Positions 37,901 to 46,966 of a DNA stretch of 64,000 nucleotides are shown in pieces; the stretch's first letter is position 1; every line of letters begins with the position of its first letter. The notes below the pieces were generated by a model that was not told the origin of the DNA, did not search any database, and saw nothing but the letters and a program-made list of their open reading frames with translations. Both the position numbers and the translations under genes were made by a program. Origin of the DNA: Methanosarcina horonobensis HB-1 = JCM 15518 (GTDB taxonomy: Archaea > Halobacteriota > Methanosarcinia > Methanosarcinales > Methanosarcinaceae); assembly GCF_000970285.1 (NCBI RefSeq), contig NZ_CP009516.1:62001-126000 (forward strand), read 5' to 3'.

Positions 37901-38414
37901 CCGGCTCGGGACACCTGAGCAGTACGAGCATTTCATGTTTACGCATGATACTTCAGATATTGCCGCGGGTCCTCTTAACTCTTCATATAAGACCTTGGGA
38001 AGTATGATTGAAAAAATGGAGGCTCAACTCTCTCTGGCCAGCAGAATAAGGGCTGTAGACGCGCCTGACGTAGCCGAAAGGGTTTTAAAATCTCATTTCC
38101 TTCCGGATTTGATCGGAAATCTTCGTTCTTTTTCCAGACAGCGGATGCGCTGCATCAAGTGTGGAGAGAAGTTCAGGCGTCCGCCGCTTACCGGAGCCTG
38201 CCCCAAGTGCGGAGGCAATGTGGTATTGACTGTACATGAGGGCGCTGTCCGCAAATATCTTGAAATCTCAAAAGAGATAGGAGAAAGGTATGGAGTTTCC
38301 AGCTATACCAGACAGAGGATCGAGCTTCTTGATTATGACATCTGCTCTTTGTTTGAAAACCATAAGGTTAAGCAGCTGGGACTTTCAGATTTTATGTCCG
38401 GATCTGCGCGCTAA
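34962..38414 (+). CDS. polC: DNA polymerase D large subunit (DP2)
   Basis: The catalytic subunit of the euryarchaeal replicative polymerase, which works with the DP1 exonuclease subunit. The 1150 residues include the N-terminal [19 protein letters not shown] region, the active-site NNAGGMTRN, and the aspartate cluster [14 protein letters not shown] at about 897-910. There are zinc-binding clusters at about 650-700 (CPACGK, CECG, CPRCK, CPKCGRK) and 1063-1085 ([14 protein letters not shown]). No intein interrupts it, unlike in some other euryarchaea. GGGG precedes the ATG. Confidence 0.97.
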   Translation: MGETIASEEMHEYFDRLEARLKEAIEIANRARARGGDPKPVVEIPLAKDLADRVENLIGVQGVAAKIRELETKMSREEAALEIGRQVAEGMVGSFPTKKDAVEAAIRVSMATLTEGVVAAPIEGIDKVDLGKNDDGSQYIRIFYSGPIRSAGGTAQALSVLVGDYVRRGIGIDRYKPREEEVERYVEEILLYKRVASLQYTPSEDEIRLIVRNCPVCIDGDPTEEAEVEGHRDLERIGTNRVRGGMCLVLAEGLALKAPKVKKHVNKLKMDGWDWLETLIGGAKSGGSAEDEQKNKIKPKDKYIRDLIAGRPVFSHPSRPGGFRLRYGRSRNTSFASAGISPASMVLLDDFITNGTQLKVERPGKAAAMSAVDSIEGPTVRLFSGDLIRIDNIKEAYELRPQVEVIVDIGEILINYGDFLENNHPLMPSPYVFEWWRYDYEAACPEMIPEEELKNPSVTLALRLAGEYNVPLHPKFTYLWHDINRNEFEALRRFVVEKGIFLKGELDGEGILKLPLEVSVEENIKPVLEKLLVLHRVKEGEILIEEALPFILCLGLDNSLREKASMPDTDNMVEAAGVLSRFKVYPRAPSRIGARMGRPEKSDLRKMSPAAQVLFPINNAGGMTRNLVSASDYTSCMNAKIGEIEVELGLRECPACGKETYFWRCECGEFTNPKLSCPRCKIDVRGAETCPKCGRKPTSVANVKLDFRSIYKQAFENIGEREKMDLIKGVKRLMNGQMTPEPFEKGILRAKHDVYIFKDGTVRYDMSDIPLTHIRADELGITAAKLRELGYIEDIYGKSLERDDQVVCLKVQDLVISYDGGEYMLRTAKYVDDLLVKYYKVEPYYNAETIQDLVGALLIGLAPHTSAGVLGRLIGFTKASVGYAHPFFHASKRRNCDGDEDCIMLLMDGILNFSRSYLPDKRGGKMDAPLVLTTRIDPKEVDKEAHNIDVPARYPLEFYRATEEIKNPTEIESIMDLISSRLGTPEQYEHFMFTHDTSDIAAGPLNSSYKTLGSMIEKMEAQLSLASRIRAVDAPDVAERVLKSHFLPDLIGNLRSFSRQRMRCIKCGEKFRRPPLTGACPKCGGNVVLTVHEGAVRKYLEISKEIGERYGVSSYTRQRIELLDYDICSLFENHKVKQLGLSDFMSGSAR

Positions 38415-38776
38415 GGTGAAGAACAAAGAGCGTTAAAAATCTGAAAAAATTTCTTACTACCTTCTGGAAGGAGATAGGGCAGTCTAAAAACCGAAAGAAA
38501 TAGAAATGTTTATTAATAATGCCTCCAAACTTCCCTGCAGGATTTTTTTTCTTCCGGAAAAGAGGTCTTTTCATTCTCTGGCTTTTTTTTACTGACCAAA
38601 CCTCTACTATTTAACTGGATAATTTTCTATTGATTTTTTTCAGAATTATATAATTTACTATAGATTTATATAGTATCTGTTTCAATATCTATACTTCAAT
38701 CGGTATCTTTTTTTTGTTAATGTTTGGCTCTCTCTGGAGTTCGACTTTAATGTATTCTTCATGGTAGATTCAGGCT
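38415..38776. other. Intergenic region between convergent polC and mmp10
   Basis: T-rich on both strands with several T runs (38540-38600, 38630-38640, 38708-38715) suitable for terminating both converging transcripts. No gene is seen. Confidence 0.4.
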
Positions 38777-40012
38777 TCATTTTACAGGCAATCCCAGAGA
38801 GTTAATCTGGTTAATGAGCTCCGTGAAGTTCTCTATTTCCAGTTCCAGAACCTCTTCTCTGGTCATGCCTATGGACATTTCCCCATCCACGGAAAGGCTC
38901 TCTGGACCTCTGCGCACAATTCTGTCCACCCCATCTCTTTTTAGAGCTTCTTTAACTTCCATGTCATGGGCAAAAGCTCTTCCCGGAATAAAGACAGTTT
39001 CAGTCACCGCAGAGAGGTCAAGGCTTTTGAAATCGTCAATAGTAGCCAGACAACCTATATCTTTTTTCAACGGAACTATGTTTACGGTCCCTCCAAGAGC
39101 TTCAAATATTTCGGTAAGCCTGGGGGCTGCTACCTGTCCGGTAATAACAGTAGCTTTTTTGGTAACTCTGGGAAGTTTTGAAAGGGCTTCGGGAACGTTG
39201 CGGATTGCAAAAGGTGAACCAATCAGGGGGTCCTCCAGTGGTGTTCCTGTAATTCTCATGGAAGGATATTTTGCTGCGGAACAGCGCACAATCTCAGTAA
39301 ATTCAGATACCGTATGCGGGATTATTCCTGGAATAATAGGGGAATTCTCGAGAATCAAACCGTTTTCCTGGAAGTTTGCAAATCTCATAAGAATAGCTCC
39401 CTTTGCACCCATGGCTTCCAGGTCACTGAGGGTCTTTTCAAGAACCTCTCCATCGTTTACTCCCGGAAGGAGGACTATTGCCCCATAGACTTCACAGTGA
39501 GCACAGAAATCCCGAAGAACCTGAATCGAAGCTTCGGGTTCAGGATCTTTCATGTATTCGGCTCTTAAAGCCGGGTCTGTTGCAAAGACTGTGAAACTAA
39601 CTTCTGTAACTCCATGATCTATGTAAAATCGAGCGTCATCAGGTTTACTGAAACCTTTTCCGCTGGTGTATCCCAGATGTATGGGGGTGCCGAACTGAGA
39701 TAGAAAAATAATGAGATTCTTCAGTTCGGGATAGCAGCTTAAATCTCCTCCTCCACTGACCGTAAATTTTTTTACTTCTCCTGTTGTGAAATAGAGTTTG
39801 TTTGCAGTTTCTTCGAGTACCATCTGGAGTGACTTGAAGCCTGAATACGATTCTTTTACGCTGCGAGTACAGTAATCACACCCTTTTTTAAAAGGGAGGC
39901 AATACTTGCAGCCTAGGGGCTGAACTTCTTTGACTTTCTTAAAATAACAGTATTTGCAGAAGCCTCTGCAGTCTACCCCGGGATTTCCGCCTACGTCGAC
40001 AACTACTTCCAT
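38777..40012 (-). CDS. mmp10: Methanogenesis marker protein 10, radical-SAM McrA arginine methyltransferase
   Basis: A B12-dependent radical-SAM enzyme that installs 5-C-methylarginine in McrA. The cluster motif is CRGFCKYC (Cys15, Cys19, Cys22, a CX3CX2C arrangement), followed by a second Cys group (GCKYC, GCDYC) typical of Mmp10. [10 protein letters not shown] matches the GGE-type SAM contact. The 411-residue length is typical. It is transcribed divergently from mcrBDCGA across a 420-bp shared region, and its target, Arg285 (CGT at 44512-44514), is encoded in mcrA in this window. Family role is established; identity here rests on motif and position. Confidence 0.92.
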   Translation of the reverse strand: MEVVVDVGGNPGVDCRGFCKYCYFKKVKEVQPLGCKYCLPFKKGCDYCTRSVKESYSGFKSLQMVLEETANKLYFTTGEVKKFTVSGGGDLSCYPELKNLIIFLSQFGTPIHLGYTSGKGFSKPDDARFYIDHGVTEVSFTVFATDPALRAEYMKDPEPEASIQVLRDFCAHCEVYGAIVLLPGVNDGEVLEKTLSDLEAMGAKGAILMRFANFQENGLILENSPIIPGIIPHTVSEFTEIVRCSAAKYPSMRITGTPLEDPLIGSPFAIRNVPEALSKLPRVTKKATVITGQVAAPRLTEIFEALGGTVNIVPLKKDIGCLATIDDFKSLDLSAVTETVFIPGRAFAHDMEVKEALKRDGVDRIVRRGPESLSVDGEMSIGMTREEVLELEIENFTELINQINSLGLPVK

Positions 40013-40120
40013 ATCAAACTTTCGTATTATGAGGATATTACTAAATCTTTTTGGTATGATTCTGCTGGTTGAACTCTAACATTTTGAAAAAAATTTCTTA
40101 ATATTGGGCATTTCTCAGAA

Positions 40121-40432
40121 AAATATATAAATAAGTCATTTGGCAAAAATCCGATAATTTTAAGCAACGTTAAAAAATCATTTTCCTATTGATGCTGTTT
40201 TTTAATATAATTCTAGAAAAATACATTTCGTCTTAATAAAATGAATTTTAAAAAAATACATGAATTCATCTAGCGGAGAACACAAAAGATTTAAGTACCT
40301 TCTAAACGAATGAGATTTCATTGGGAAAGTGGACACTTAAAAACGACGCGGTACTTGATTTATTGAGTGCGAAAGCACTTGAGTAGGTGACCAGTCCCAA
40401 AATGATTTTAATAAATTAAGGAGGAAATTAAA
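40121..40432 (+). promoter_or_regulatory. mcr operon promoter region and structured leader
   Basis: AAATATATAA (40121-40130) is a strong TATA box and would give a 280-nt leader; TTTAAGTA (40290-40297) is a second candidate giving about 110 nt. The leader contains AGTGC-GAAA-GCACT (40366-40379), a GNRA-capped stem extendable to 8 pairs. It also has TTGGGA (40321-40326) complementary to TCCCAA (40395-40400), and AAGTACC (40293-40299) complementary to GGTACTT (40350-40356). The last two pairings cross, so they are a pseudoknot or alternatives. AGGAGG lies 8 nt before the mcrB GTG. Confidence 0.5.
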
Positions 40433-41737
40433 GTGTCTGACACAGTAGACATCTACGACGACAGAGGAAAACTGCTCGAGAGCAATGTCGACATAATGAG
40501 CCTTGCTCCAACAAGAAACGCAGCAATTAAAAAGATTATCATGGACACCAAGAGGTCCGTTGCAGTCAACCTCGCAGGTATTCAGGGCGCACTTGCCAGC
40601 GGCAAGATGGGCGGAAAGGGCCGTCAGATCCTGGGCCGCGGGCTCAACTACGATGTTGTAGGCAACGCTGAAGCTATTGCAGAAAGTGTTAAGAACTATG
40701 TTCAGGTCGATGAAGGCGACGACACAAACGTTAAAGTCCTGAAAGGCGGAAAGAGCCTGCTCATTCAGGCCCCAGCATCCAGAATGATCGCTGGTGCTGA
40801 CTATATGGCCTCCACCACAGTCGGTGCAGCAGCAGTTACCCAGACTCTTATTGACATGTTCGGAACCGACATGTACGATGCACCCATCGTAAAGGCTGCT
40901 GTCTGGGGAAGCTACCCGCAGACAATGGACCTTATGGGCGGACAGGTTCAGAGCATTCTCAGCATCCCCCAGAACAACGAAGGTCTTGGCTTCTCTCTCA
41001 GGAACATCATGGCAAACCACGTTGCAGCAATTGCTAACAGGAATGCAATGAATGCATCAGCTCTCTCTTCTATCTATGAGCAGGCTGGTATCTTCGAGAT
41101 GGGTGGCGCAGTCGGTATGTTTGAGAGGCATCAGCTCCTCGGTCTCGCATGCCAGGGTCTCAACGCCAACAATGTGCTGTACGATGTTGTAAAGGAAAAC
41201 GGCAAGAACGGTACCATTGGAACTGTTATCGAATCAATCGTTGGCAGGGCAATTGAAGCCGGTGTTATTTCCGTTGACAAGACCGCACCCTCTGGATACA
41301 AATTCTACAAGGCAAACGACGTCCCAATGTGGAACGCCTTTGCAGCAGTTGGTACCCTTGCAGCCACTCTCGTAAACTGTGGTGCAGGACGTGCAGCTCA
41401 GAACGTTTCCTCAACACTTCTCTACTTCAACGACATCCTTGAGAAGGAAACCGGTCTCCCAGGATGCGACTACGGTAAAGCACAGGGTGTCGCAGTAGGG
41501 TTCTCATTCTTCAGCCACTCCATTTATGGTGGCGGTGGACCTGGTGTCTTCAACGGTAACCACGTCGTTACCAGGCACTCAAGAGGCTTCGCAATTCCCT
41601 GCGTATGCGCAGCAGTAGCCCTTGATGCAGGTACCCAGATGTTCACAATCGAATCGACATCCGGCCTCATTGGTGATGTGTTTGGTGGAATTCCTGAATT
41701 CCGCGAGCCAATTAAGGCAGTTGCAGGAGTGCTCTAA
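40433..41737 (+). CDS. mcrB: Methyl-coenzyme M reductase beta subunit
   Basis: Part of the (alpha-beta-gamma)2 enzyme that releases methane from methyl-CoM and CoB. 434 residues, GTG start, AGGAGG ribosome site. Recognisable blocks are [48 protein letters not shown], and [20 protein letters not shown], the CoB/F430-proximal glycine loop. Codon usage is strongly biased to C-ending codons, unlike neighbours, as expected for one of the most highly expressed operons in a methanogen. Confidence 0.98.
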   Translation: MSDTVDIYDDRGKLLESNVDIMSLAPTRNAAIKKIIMDTKRSVAVNLAGIQGALASGKMGGKGRQILGRGLNYDVVGNAEAIAESVKNYVQVDEGDDTNVKVLKGGKSLLIQAPASRMIAGADYMASTTVGAAAVTQTLIDMFGTDMYDAPIVKAAVWGSYPQTMDLMGGQVQSILSIPQNNEGLGFSLRNIMANHVAAIANRNAMNASALSSIYEQAGIFEMGGAVGMFERHQLLGLACQGLNANNVLYDVVKENGKNGTIGTVIESIVGRAIEAGVISVDKTAPSGYKFYKANDVPMWNAFAAVGTLAATLVNCGAGRAAQNVSSTLLYFNDILEKETGLPGCDYGKAQGVAVGFSFFSHSIYGGGGPGVFNGNHVVTRHSRGFAIPCVCAAVALDAGTQMFTIESTSGLIGDVFGGIPEFREPIKAVAGVL

Positions 41738-41761
41738 ACAAATTAGTTAAAAGGTCTAAAG

Positions 41762-42274
41762 ATGTCAGACTCTGCTTCAAACACAGAAAATTCCATTCAA
41801 ATCGAAATCTTTCCCATTAGAATCCTGTCCCCTGATACTGCTCAGAAACTCCTAGTCGAGCTCTCTCAGATTGACGGGATACTCCGTGTTATGATCCAGG
41901 GCCCGAGACTTCCCGAAAAGGTGTCTTATGGCCCCGGTACCGGGGAAAAGGTGGAACATCCTTTAAGAAAGCCTATTCGGATCGGAGATCAGGTTATTGA
42001 ACTCAAGATCAGTGTGGGCAGGATAAGGCTTGAAGTCGCAAACGCCGAAGTTAAAGAAAAAGTCAGGTCAACTTGTGAAAAAGTGCTCCCGTTCTCTTTT
42101 GAATTCAGGGAAGGACATTTCCTCAGGAAAAAGCCTACAGTGACTGACTATGCTAAACTTGGTCCTAAAGCTGACCCTCGCTTGCTTGGTATGGTAGACC
42201 CCAAAGCCAAGATAAACCAGCTTGTCTTCATTGAGAAGCAAGAGAAAGAAGAAGATGAAGACAAAGATGAGTGA
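41762..42274 (+). CDS. mcrD: McrD, MCR operon accessory protein
   Basis: 170 residues, with the family core IEIFPIRILSPDTAQKLL, GILRVMIQGPRLP and IRIGDQVIELKISVGRI, and an acidic/Lys-rich tail. McrD binds MCR and is thought to help assembly or delivery of F430; it is not a subunit of the active enzyme. Codon bias is much weaker than in mcrB, G and A, so it is made at a lower level despite being in the same operon. Confidence 0.96.
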   Translation: MSDSASNTENSIQIEIFPIRILSPDTAQKLLVELSQIDGILRVMIQGPRLPEKVSYGPGTGEKVEHPLRKPIRIGDQVIELKISVGRIRLEVANAEVKEKVRSTCEKVLPFSFEFREGHFLRKKPTVTDYAKLGPKADPRLLGMVDPKAKINQLVFIEKQEKEEDEDKDE

Positions 42275-42280
42275 AAAGAT

Positions 42281-42901
42281 ATGATGATCGATCGGGAAAC
42301 ACAGGTAGTTGACTGCCGATGCGGCGGAGGACTGGGCAGAGGAGGAGGGCTTGCTCAAAGAGGCACTCTTTCGGAGGCCGGCCGTGCCGACGTGGTAGCC
42401 ATTGCTATGAGTCCCGGACAGAGGCATATCACAAAACCGGTGTGCGAGATAACATACGGCATGAGGAGAGAAAACATTCAGGTGAGCGTACTTGTACTCT
42501 ATTCAGGCTCAGGGATCCCGGAATCAGGTATGAGGACAGGATCATTTGTATTGAGTCCGGTAGAAGTCGCACAGATTGAAATGCATAAGCTGGCTGTTAT
42601 TCACCTCGGAAATATCAAGGATCATGTAATCAGAAAAACCAGGGAAATCCTGAGTCAGGCAAATATTCCGGCAATTGTTGTCAGCCAGATTCCAGTGGAT
42701 TTTGAAGATTTTGCAGAAGCAGGGATAAAGACGAGATTAGTGATGCCAAGGGATGAAAACACTCGTACCAAAGGAATTGTAATGGATATGGTAAGCGGAG
42801 TTACACGCGGTGACTTCTGTCCCAGGGATAAACTAAATTTAATCGTGAAATACGTCAAGACGACATTAGACCAATTAGAAGATCATAAAGGAGTTGCATG
42901 A
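42281..42901 (+). CDS. mcrC: McrC, MCR activation-complex component
   Basis: 206 residues. The N-terminus has VVDCRCGGGLGRGGGLAQRG, a glycine-rich region, and the rest carries GQRHITKPVCEITYG, SVLVLYSGSGIPESG and the conserved tail GDFCPRDKLNLIVKYVKTTLDQLE. McrC belongs to the ATP-dependent component A3a that reduces Ni(II) F430 to Ni(I). Its stop is 1 bp before the mcrG ATG. Confidence 0.96.
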   Translation: MMIDRETQVVDCRCGGGLGRGGGLAQRGTLSEAGRADVVAIAMSPGQRHITKPVCEITYGMRRENIQVSVLVLYSGSGIPESGMRTGSFVLSPVEVAQIEMHKLAVIHLGNIKDHVIRKTREILSQANIPAIVVSQIPVDFEDFAEAGIKTRLVMPRDENTRTKGIVMDMVSGVTRGDFCPRDKLNLIVKYVKTTLDQLEDHKGVA

Positions 42902-42902
42902 G

Positions 42903-43649
42903 ATGGCATACGAAGCACAGTATTATCCAGGCGCTACATCAGTCGGCGCTAACAGAAGAAAGCACATGTCCGGAAAACTTGAGAAACTCAGGGAAATTTC
43001 CGACGAAGACTTAACTGCAGTCCTCGGACACCGTGCCCCAGGGAGCGACTACCCGAGCACCCACCCACCACTCGCAGAGATGGGAGAACCCGCATGCTCA
43101 ACACGTGAAAATGTTGCTCCAACACCCGGTGCAGCAGCAGGTGACAGGGTCAGGTACGTCCAATTCGCTGACTCAATGTACAACGCTCCGGCTACCCCGT
43201 ACTTCAGATCATACTTCGCAGCAATCAATTTCAGAGGTGTAGACCCAGGTACCCTTTCCGGTCGTCAGATTGTCGAAGCCCGTGAAAGAGACATGGAACA
43301 GTGCGCAAAGGTTCAGATGGAAACCGAAATGACTGACCACGCACTCGCAGGTATGCGTGGTGCAACTGTGCACGGTCACTCTGTCCGTCTCCAGGAAGAC
43401 GGTGTAATGTTCGACATGCTCGACAGAAGAAGACTCGAAGGCGGCGTCATCATTATGGATAAGGACCAGGTTGCAATTCCACTCGACAGGAAAGTGAACC
43501 TCGGCAAGCCAATGTCCAGTGAAGAAGCTGCAAAGAGGACCACCATTTACCGTGTGGACAATGTAGCCTTCAGAGACGATGCAGAAGTCGTTGAATGGGT
43601 ACAGAGAATCTTCGACGAGAGAACAATTTACGGATTCCAGCCGAAATGA
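42903..43649 (+). CDS. mcrG: Methyl-coenzyme M reductase gamma subunit
   Basis: 248 residues from ATG 42903, with GGAG 9 nt upstream; a frame extension three codons upstream lacks support. Starts [20 protein letters not shown] and includes [37 protein letters not shown] and the [18 protein letters not shown] block near the active site. Strong high-expression codon bias. Confidence 0.98.
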   Translation: MAYEAQYYPGATSVGANRRKHMSGKLEKLREISDEDLTAVLGHRAPGSDYPSTHPPLAEMGEPACSTRENVAPTPGAAAGDRVRYVQFADSMYNAPATPYFRSYFAAINFRGVDPGTLSGRQIVEARERDMEQCAKVQMETEMTDHALAGMRGATVHGHSVRLQEDGVMFDMLDRRRLEGGVIIMDKDQVAIPLDRKVNLGKPMSSEEAAKRTTIYRVDNVAFRDDAEVVEWVQRIFDERTIYGFQPK

Positions 43650-43659
43650 GGTGTTCATA

Positions 43660-45372
43660 ATGGCAGCAGACATTTTCTCTAAATTCAAGAAATCAATGGA
43701 AGTCAAGTTCACACAGGAATATGGTTCAAACCAGCAGAGTGGTGGAGACATCACAGGCAAGACCGAAAAATTCCTGAGACTCGGCCCTGAGCAGGACGCA
43801 AGAAAAGTTGAAATGATTAAGGCCGGGAAAGAAATCGCAGAGAAGAGAGGTATTGCATTCTACAACCCAATGATGCACATGGGTGCCCCTCTCGGTCAGC
43901 GTGCAATCACTCCATACACCATTTCCGGAACTGACATTGTTGCAGAACCAGATGACCTGCACTACGTTAACAACGCTGCAATGCAGCAGATGTGGGACGA
44001 CATCAGGAGAACCTGTATTGTCGGTCTTGACATGGCTCACGAGACTCTCGAGAAGAGGCTGGGTAAGGAAGTTACTCCTGAAACCATCAACCACTATCTT
44101 GAAGTCCTTAACCACGCCATGCCCGGTGCAGCAGTGGTTCAGGAAATGATGGTCGAGACACACCCTGCCCTTGTTGACGACTGTTATGTAAAGATCTTCA
44201 CAGGTGACGACGAGCTTGCAGACGAAGTCGACAAGCAGTTTGTCATCAACATCAACAAGATGTTCAATGAAGAACAGGCAGCCCAGATTAAGGCCTCTAT
44301 CGGCAAGACAACCTGGCAGGCAATCCACATCCCAACAATTGTCTCCAGAACAACTGACGGTGCTCAGACCTCCAGGTGGGCAGCCATGCAGATCGGTATG
44401 TCCTTCATCTCCGCATACGCAATGTGCGCCGGTGAAGCAGCAGTCGCTGACCTGTCCTTCGCTGCAAAGCACGCAGCCCTTGTCTCAATGGGTGAAATGC
44501 TTCCAGCAAGGCGTGCACGTGGACCAAACGAGCCCGGTGGACTTTCCTTCGGTCACCTCTCAGACATCATCCAGACAAGCCGCACATCCGAAGACCCGGC
44601 AAAGATTGCTCTTGAAGTCGTCGGTGCAGGCTGCATGCTCTACGACCAGATCTGGCTCGGATCCTACATGTCCGGTGGTGTCGGGTTCACACAGTATGCA
44701 ACAGCTGCATACACTGATGACATCCTCGACAACAACGTGTACTACGACGTTGACTACATCAACGACAAGTACAACGGTGCTGCAAACGTAGGCAAGGACA
44801 ACAAGATAAAGGCAACCCTCGAAGTCGTAAAGGACATCGCAACCGAATCCACACTCTACGGTATCGAGACCTACGAGAAATTCCCGACTGCCCTTGAAGA
44901 CCACTTCGGTGGATCCCAGAGAGCAACCGTGCTCGCAGCTGCAGCCGGTGTCGCATGTGCACTCGGAACTGCAAACGCAAATGCCGGTCTCTCAGGCTGG
45001 TACCTCTCCATGTACCTGCACAAGGAAGCATGGGGCAGACTCGGATTCTTCGGATACGACCTCCAGGACCAGTGCGGTGCTACAAACGTTCTGTCCTACC
45101 AGGGCGACGAAGGTCTCCCAGACGAACTCCGTGGTCCAAACTACCCCAACTACGCAATGAACGTCGGTCACCAGGGTGGATACGCAGGTATCGCTCAGGC
45201 AGCCCACTCCGGACGTGGAGACGCATTCACCGTCAACCCACTCATCAAGGTGTGCTTCGCTGACGATCTGATGCCCTTCAACTTCGCTGAACCCAGGAGA
45301 GAGTTCGGCCGCGGTGCAATCAGAGAGTTCGTGCCTGCTGGTGAGAGATCCCTCGTCATCCCGGCAAAATAA
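43660..45372 (+). CDS. mcrA: Methyl-coenzyme M reductase alpha subunit
   Basis: 570 residues, start ATG 43660 six nt after GAGGTG. Ni ligand Gln161 is at CAG 44140. Modification sites read directly: His271 (CAC 44470, N-methylHis), Arg285 (CGT 44512, methylArg by Mmp10), Gly465 (GGA 45052, thioglycine in [10 protein letters not shown]), Asp470, and Cys472 (S-methylCys). Residue numbers equal those I remember for M. acetivorans. The enzymes for two of these marks flank the operon; the thioglycine genes (ycaO-tfuA) are not in the window. The operon ends with a UUCG-capped terminator. Confidence 0.99.
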   Translation: MAADIFSKFKKSMEVKFTQEYGSNQQSGGDITGKTEKFLRLGPEQDARKVEMIKAGKEIAEKRGIAFYNPMMHMGAPLGQRAITPYTISGTDIVAEPDDLHYVNNAAMQQMWDDIRRTCIVGLDMAHETLEKRLGKEVTPETINHYLEVLNHAMPGAAVVQEMMVETHPALVDDCYVKIFTGDDELADEVDKQFVININKMFNEEQAAQIKASIGKTTWQAIHIPTIVSRTTDGAQTSRWAAMQIGMSFISAYAMCAGEAAVADLSFAAKHAALVSMGEMLPARRARGPNEPGGLSFGHLSDIIQTSRTSEDPAKIALEVVGAGCMLYDQIWLGSYMSGGVGFTQYATAAYTDDILDNNVYYDVDYINDKYNGAANVGKDNKIKATLEVVKDIATESTLYGIETYEKFPTALEDHFGGSQRATVLAAAAGVACALGTANANAGLSGWYLSMYLHKEAWGRLGFFGYDLQDQCGATNVLSYQGDEGLPDELRGPNYPNYAMNVGHQGGYAGIAQAAHSGRGDAFTVNPLIKVCFADDLMPFNFAEPRREFGRGAIREFVPAGERSLVIPAK

Positions 45373-45401
45373 ACTCAATAAATTAAACACTTTAAAACAG
45401 A

Positions 45402-45424
45402 GTAGGCCTTCGGGCCTGCTTTTT
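45402..45424 (+). terminator. UUCG-tetraloop terminator of the mcr operon
   Basis: Stem GTAGGCC/GGCCTGC (7 pairs, one T-G wobble) closed by TTCG, then five T and pyrimidine-rich DNA. It begins 30 bp after the mcrA stop. A very stable cap that may also protect the abundant mcr mRNA from 3' decay. Confidence 0.88.
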
Positions 45425-45444
45425 CTCTCTTTTTCCCACCCGAA

Positions 45445-45564
45445 TTGCGTTTCTGGAGCCCGCTGTCCTACCAGAGTTGCGTTTCTGGAGCCCGCTGTCC
45501 TACCAGAGTTGCGTTTCTGGAGCCCGCTGTCCTACCAGAGTTGCGTTTCTGGAGCCCGCTGTCC
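45445..45564. repeat. 32-bp perfect tandem repeat, 3.75 copies
   Basis: Units begin at 45445, 45477, 45509 and 45541, each starting TTGCGTTTCTGGAGCCCGCT and continuing GTCCTACCAGAG. The first three are identical over 32 bp and the fourth is cut at 24 bp, where CTTTTCGCTTCGCTCAAGAG follows. There are no spacers, so this is not CRISPR. The unit is GC-rich in an AT-rich spacer and not a multiple of three, so it does not encode a repeat protein. Confidence 0.95.
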
Positions 45565-45741
45565 TTTTCGCTTCGCTCAAGAGGACTAATTTACAGAATT
45601 ATATATGAGAGCTAGTAAGTATTGAGAACTGAGCTCAAGATGACTAATTTTACGGGAAGTTGCTTCTTTTCGCTTATTCAAAAGACGTAGATAGGTTCTA
45701 TTCTCTTTTATATTTGATATCGTGAGACACGAAATTTTCTT
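45565..45741. other. Spacer between the 32-bp repeat and mcmA
   Basis: Holds an imperfect direct duplication: CTCAAGAGGACTAATTTAC (from ~45577) and CTCAAGATGACTAATTTTAC (from ~45633). A CTTTTCGCTT word also occurs twice. No gene. Confidence 0.5.
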
Positions 45742-46722
45742 TCAAATCACAACAACTTTTTCGCCTAATTTGCCTGCGGCTTCAATAAATTCTGTCGTAT
45801 CCACACCGGGAAATGCATCTACGATACAAATATCGAATTTTTCATCCAAACAATTCGCCAATTCTCTTATATCCATGCTGTAAACTTCAAATTTGTTTCC
45901 GGATGCTATTAATTCTTCTTCGCTGCCTGAGAGTTTGACCGGAAATCCATTGGCTTCCAAATTAATCAAAGTAGTCTCTATTGCGGGATTCCATATATCA
46001 TTAAAAACAACTTTTCGCGCGCCGGCTTTAAGGCATGCGATTCCTAAAGTCCCGGGGCCACATGTACAGTCAAGAACAGAAGGCTTGTCGTAATCTTTCA
46101 GAACCTTTTTAAGTGTCTCTATTTTAAATGATTTTACCTCTGGAAACTCTATATGAATTTCGTGCTGATACTTGTATATCCCTAAAGCACCGTAAGAAGT
46201 CTGTACAATATCGCATCTCAAATCGCATCCGGCAAGGAGTTCATATACATGAGGACTGGAATCGGAATCTTTTATACCCACAGTTTTTCTTGAATCTCCC
46301 TTTAAAACCCCTTTAACTTCAGGGACTTCCTTTACAATCGTTTCAGCACATCTTTTATCCACCTTGTCAGATAATATTACTAAAGAATCTTCAGGCAAAT
46401 AGGGGAGAGAATCAGTTAGATAGCCAGGAGTCACCAGCGGAACACATGCATTCCTTAAATTAGCTTTTTTATCTTTTATCCCTTCATCTATCATTACTTT
46501 TAGCACATGAGCCATTACAACGTCGAGCTGCCTCTTACCACATTTACAATTTCTAAAATGATTATCCATTTCATCTAAGTTAATCTGTTCTGCCAGAGGA
46601 GAGAATTTCCTTATTTTTTCTGTTTTACAATCGTTGCATGGTTTGTAGAATAACTCAATGTCTTCTAATACTTCCGAAACAGGCCTTATGCACGTATCTC
46701 CACACCTACACCTTACTTCCAT
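45742..46722 (-). CDS. mcmA: SAM-dependent methyltransferase, probable McrA cysteine methyltransferase McmA
   Basis: 326 residues. The N-terminus has cysteines at 5, 7, 11, 29, 32, 59 and 61 (RCRCGDTC, CNDC, CKCG), which suggests a zinc site. The C-terminal half is a class I Rossmann methyltransferase with SVLDCTCGPGTLGIAC at about 215-230, VFNDIWNP as the ribose-binding acid, and CIVDAFPG. The position directly after mcrA, convergent, matches the gene I remember as mcmA in M. acetivorans, which makes S-methylcysteine at Cys472. The family and position are firm; the exact substrate is from memory. Confidence 0.78.
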   Translation of the reverse strand: MEVRCRCGDTCIRPVSEVLEDIELFYKPCNDCKTEKIRKFSPLAEQINLDEMDNHFRNCKCGKRQLDVVMAHVLKVMIDEGIKDKKANLRNACVPLVTPGYLTDSLPYLPEDSLVILSDKVDKRCAETIVKEVPEVKGVLKGDSRKTVGIKDSDSSPHVYELLAGCDLRCDIVQTSYGALGIYKYQHEIHIEFPEVKSFKIETLKKVLKDYDKPSVLDCTCGPGTLGIACLKAGARKVVFNDIWNPAIETTLINLEANGFPVKLSGSEEELIASGNKFEVYSMDIRELANCLDEKFDICIVDAFPGVDTTEFIEAAGKLGEKVVVI

Positions 46723-46966
46723 ATATTTAAATATGGATATTTCATGTAAAAGTACTATTCCATTTTTTTGTTATTCCAGGAGTTTGGTTCAGATTTATTT
46801 AGAAGGTAAGTGATTTTTTTGACCAGCTGAAAGTTAATTAAAAAAGAAAAATACTGAAAGTCTGATAATTCCTTTCATGATCAATTATTAAAAGGGACTA
46901 CCACTCAGTTAATCTGCATCTAATTTACATCTTATCTGCACTTGGAAATTCAAATGTATTTTCAAC

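Noticed and set aside
34962-38414. Intein in the PolD large subunit
   Set aside because: Length is normal and the usual insertion region is continuous with no splicing motifs.
43726-45390. Long open frames antisense or out of phase within mcrA
   Set aside because: They result from the strong codon bias of mcrA; the true frame has all catalytic residues.
45445-45564. CRISPR array
   Set aside because: The 32-bp units abut without spacers and no cas genes are near.
45314-45589. Open frame across the 32-bp repeats (repeat protein)
   Set aside because: It begins inside mcrA in another frame, and the unit is not a multiple of three, so each copy reads differently.
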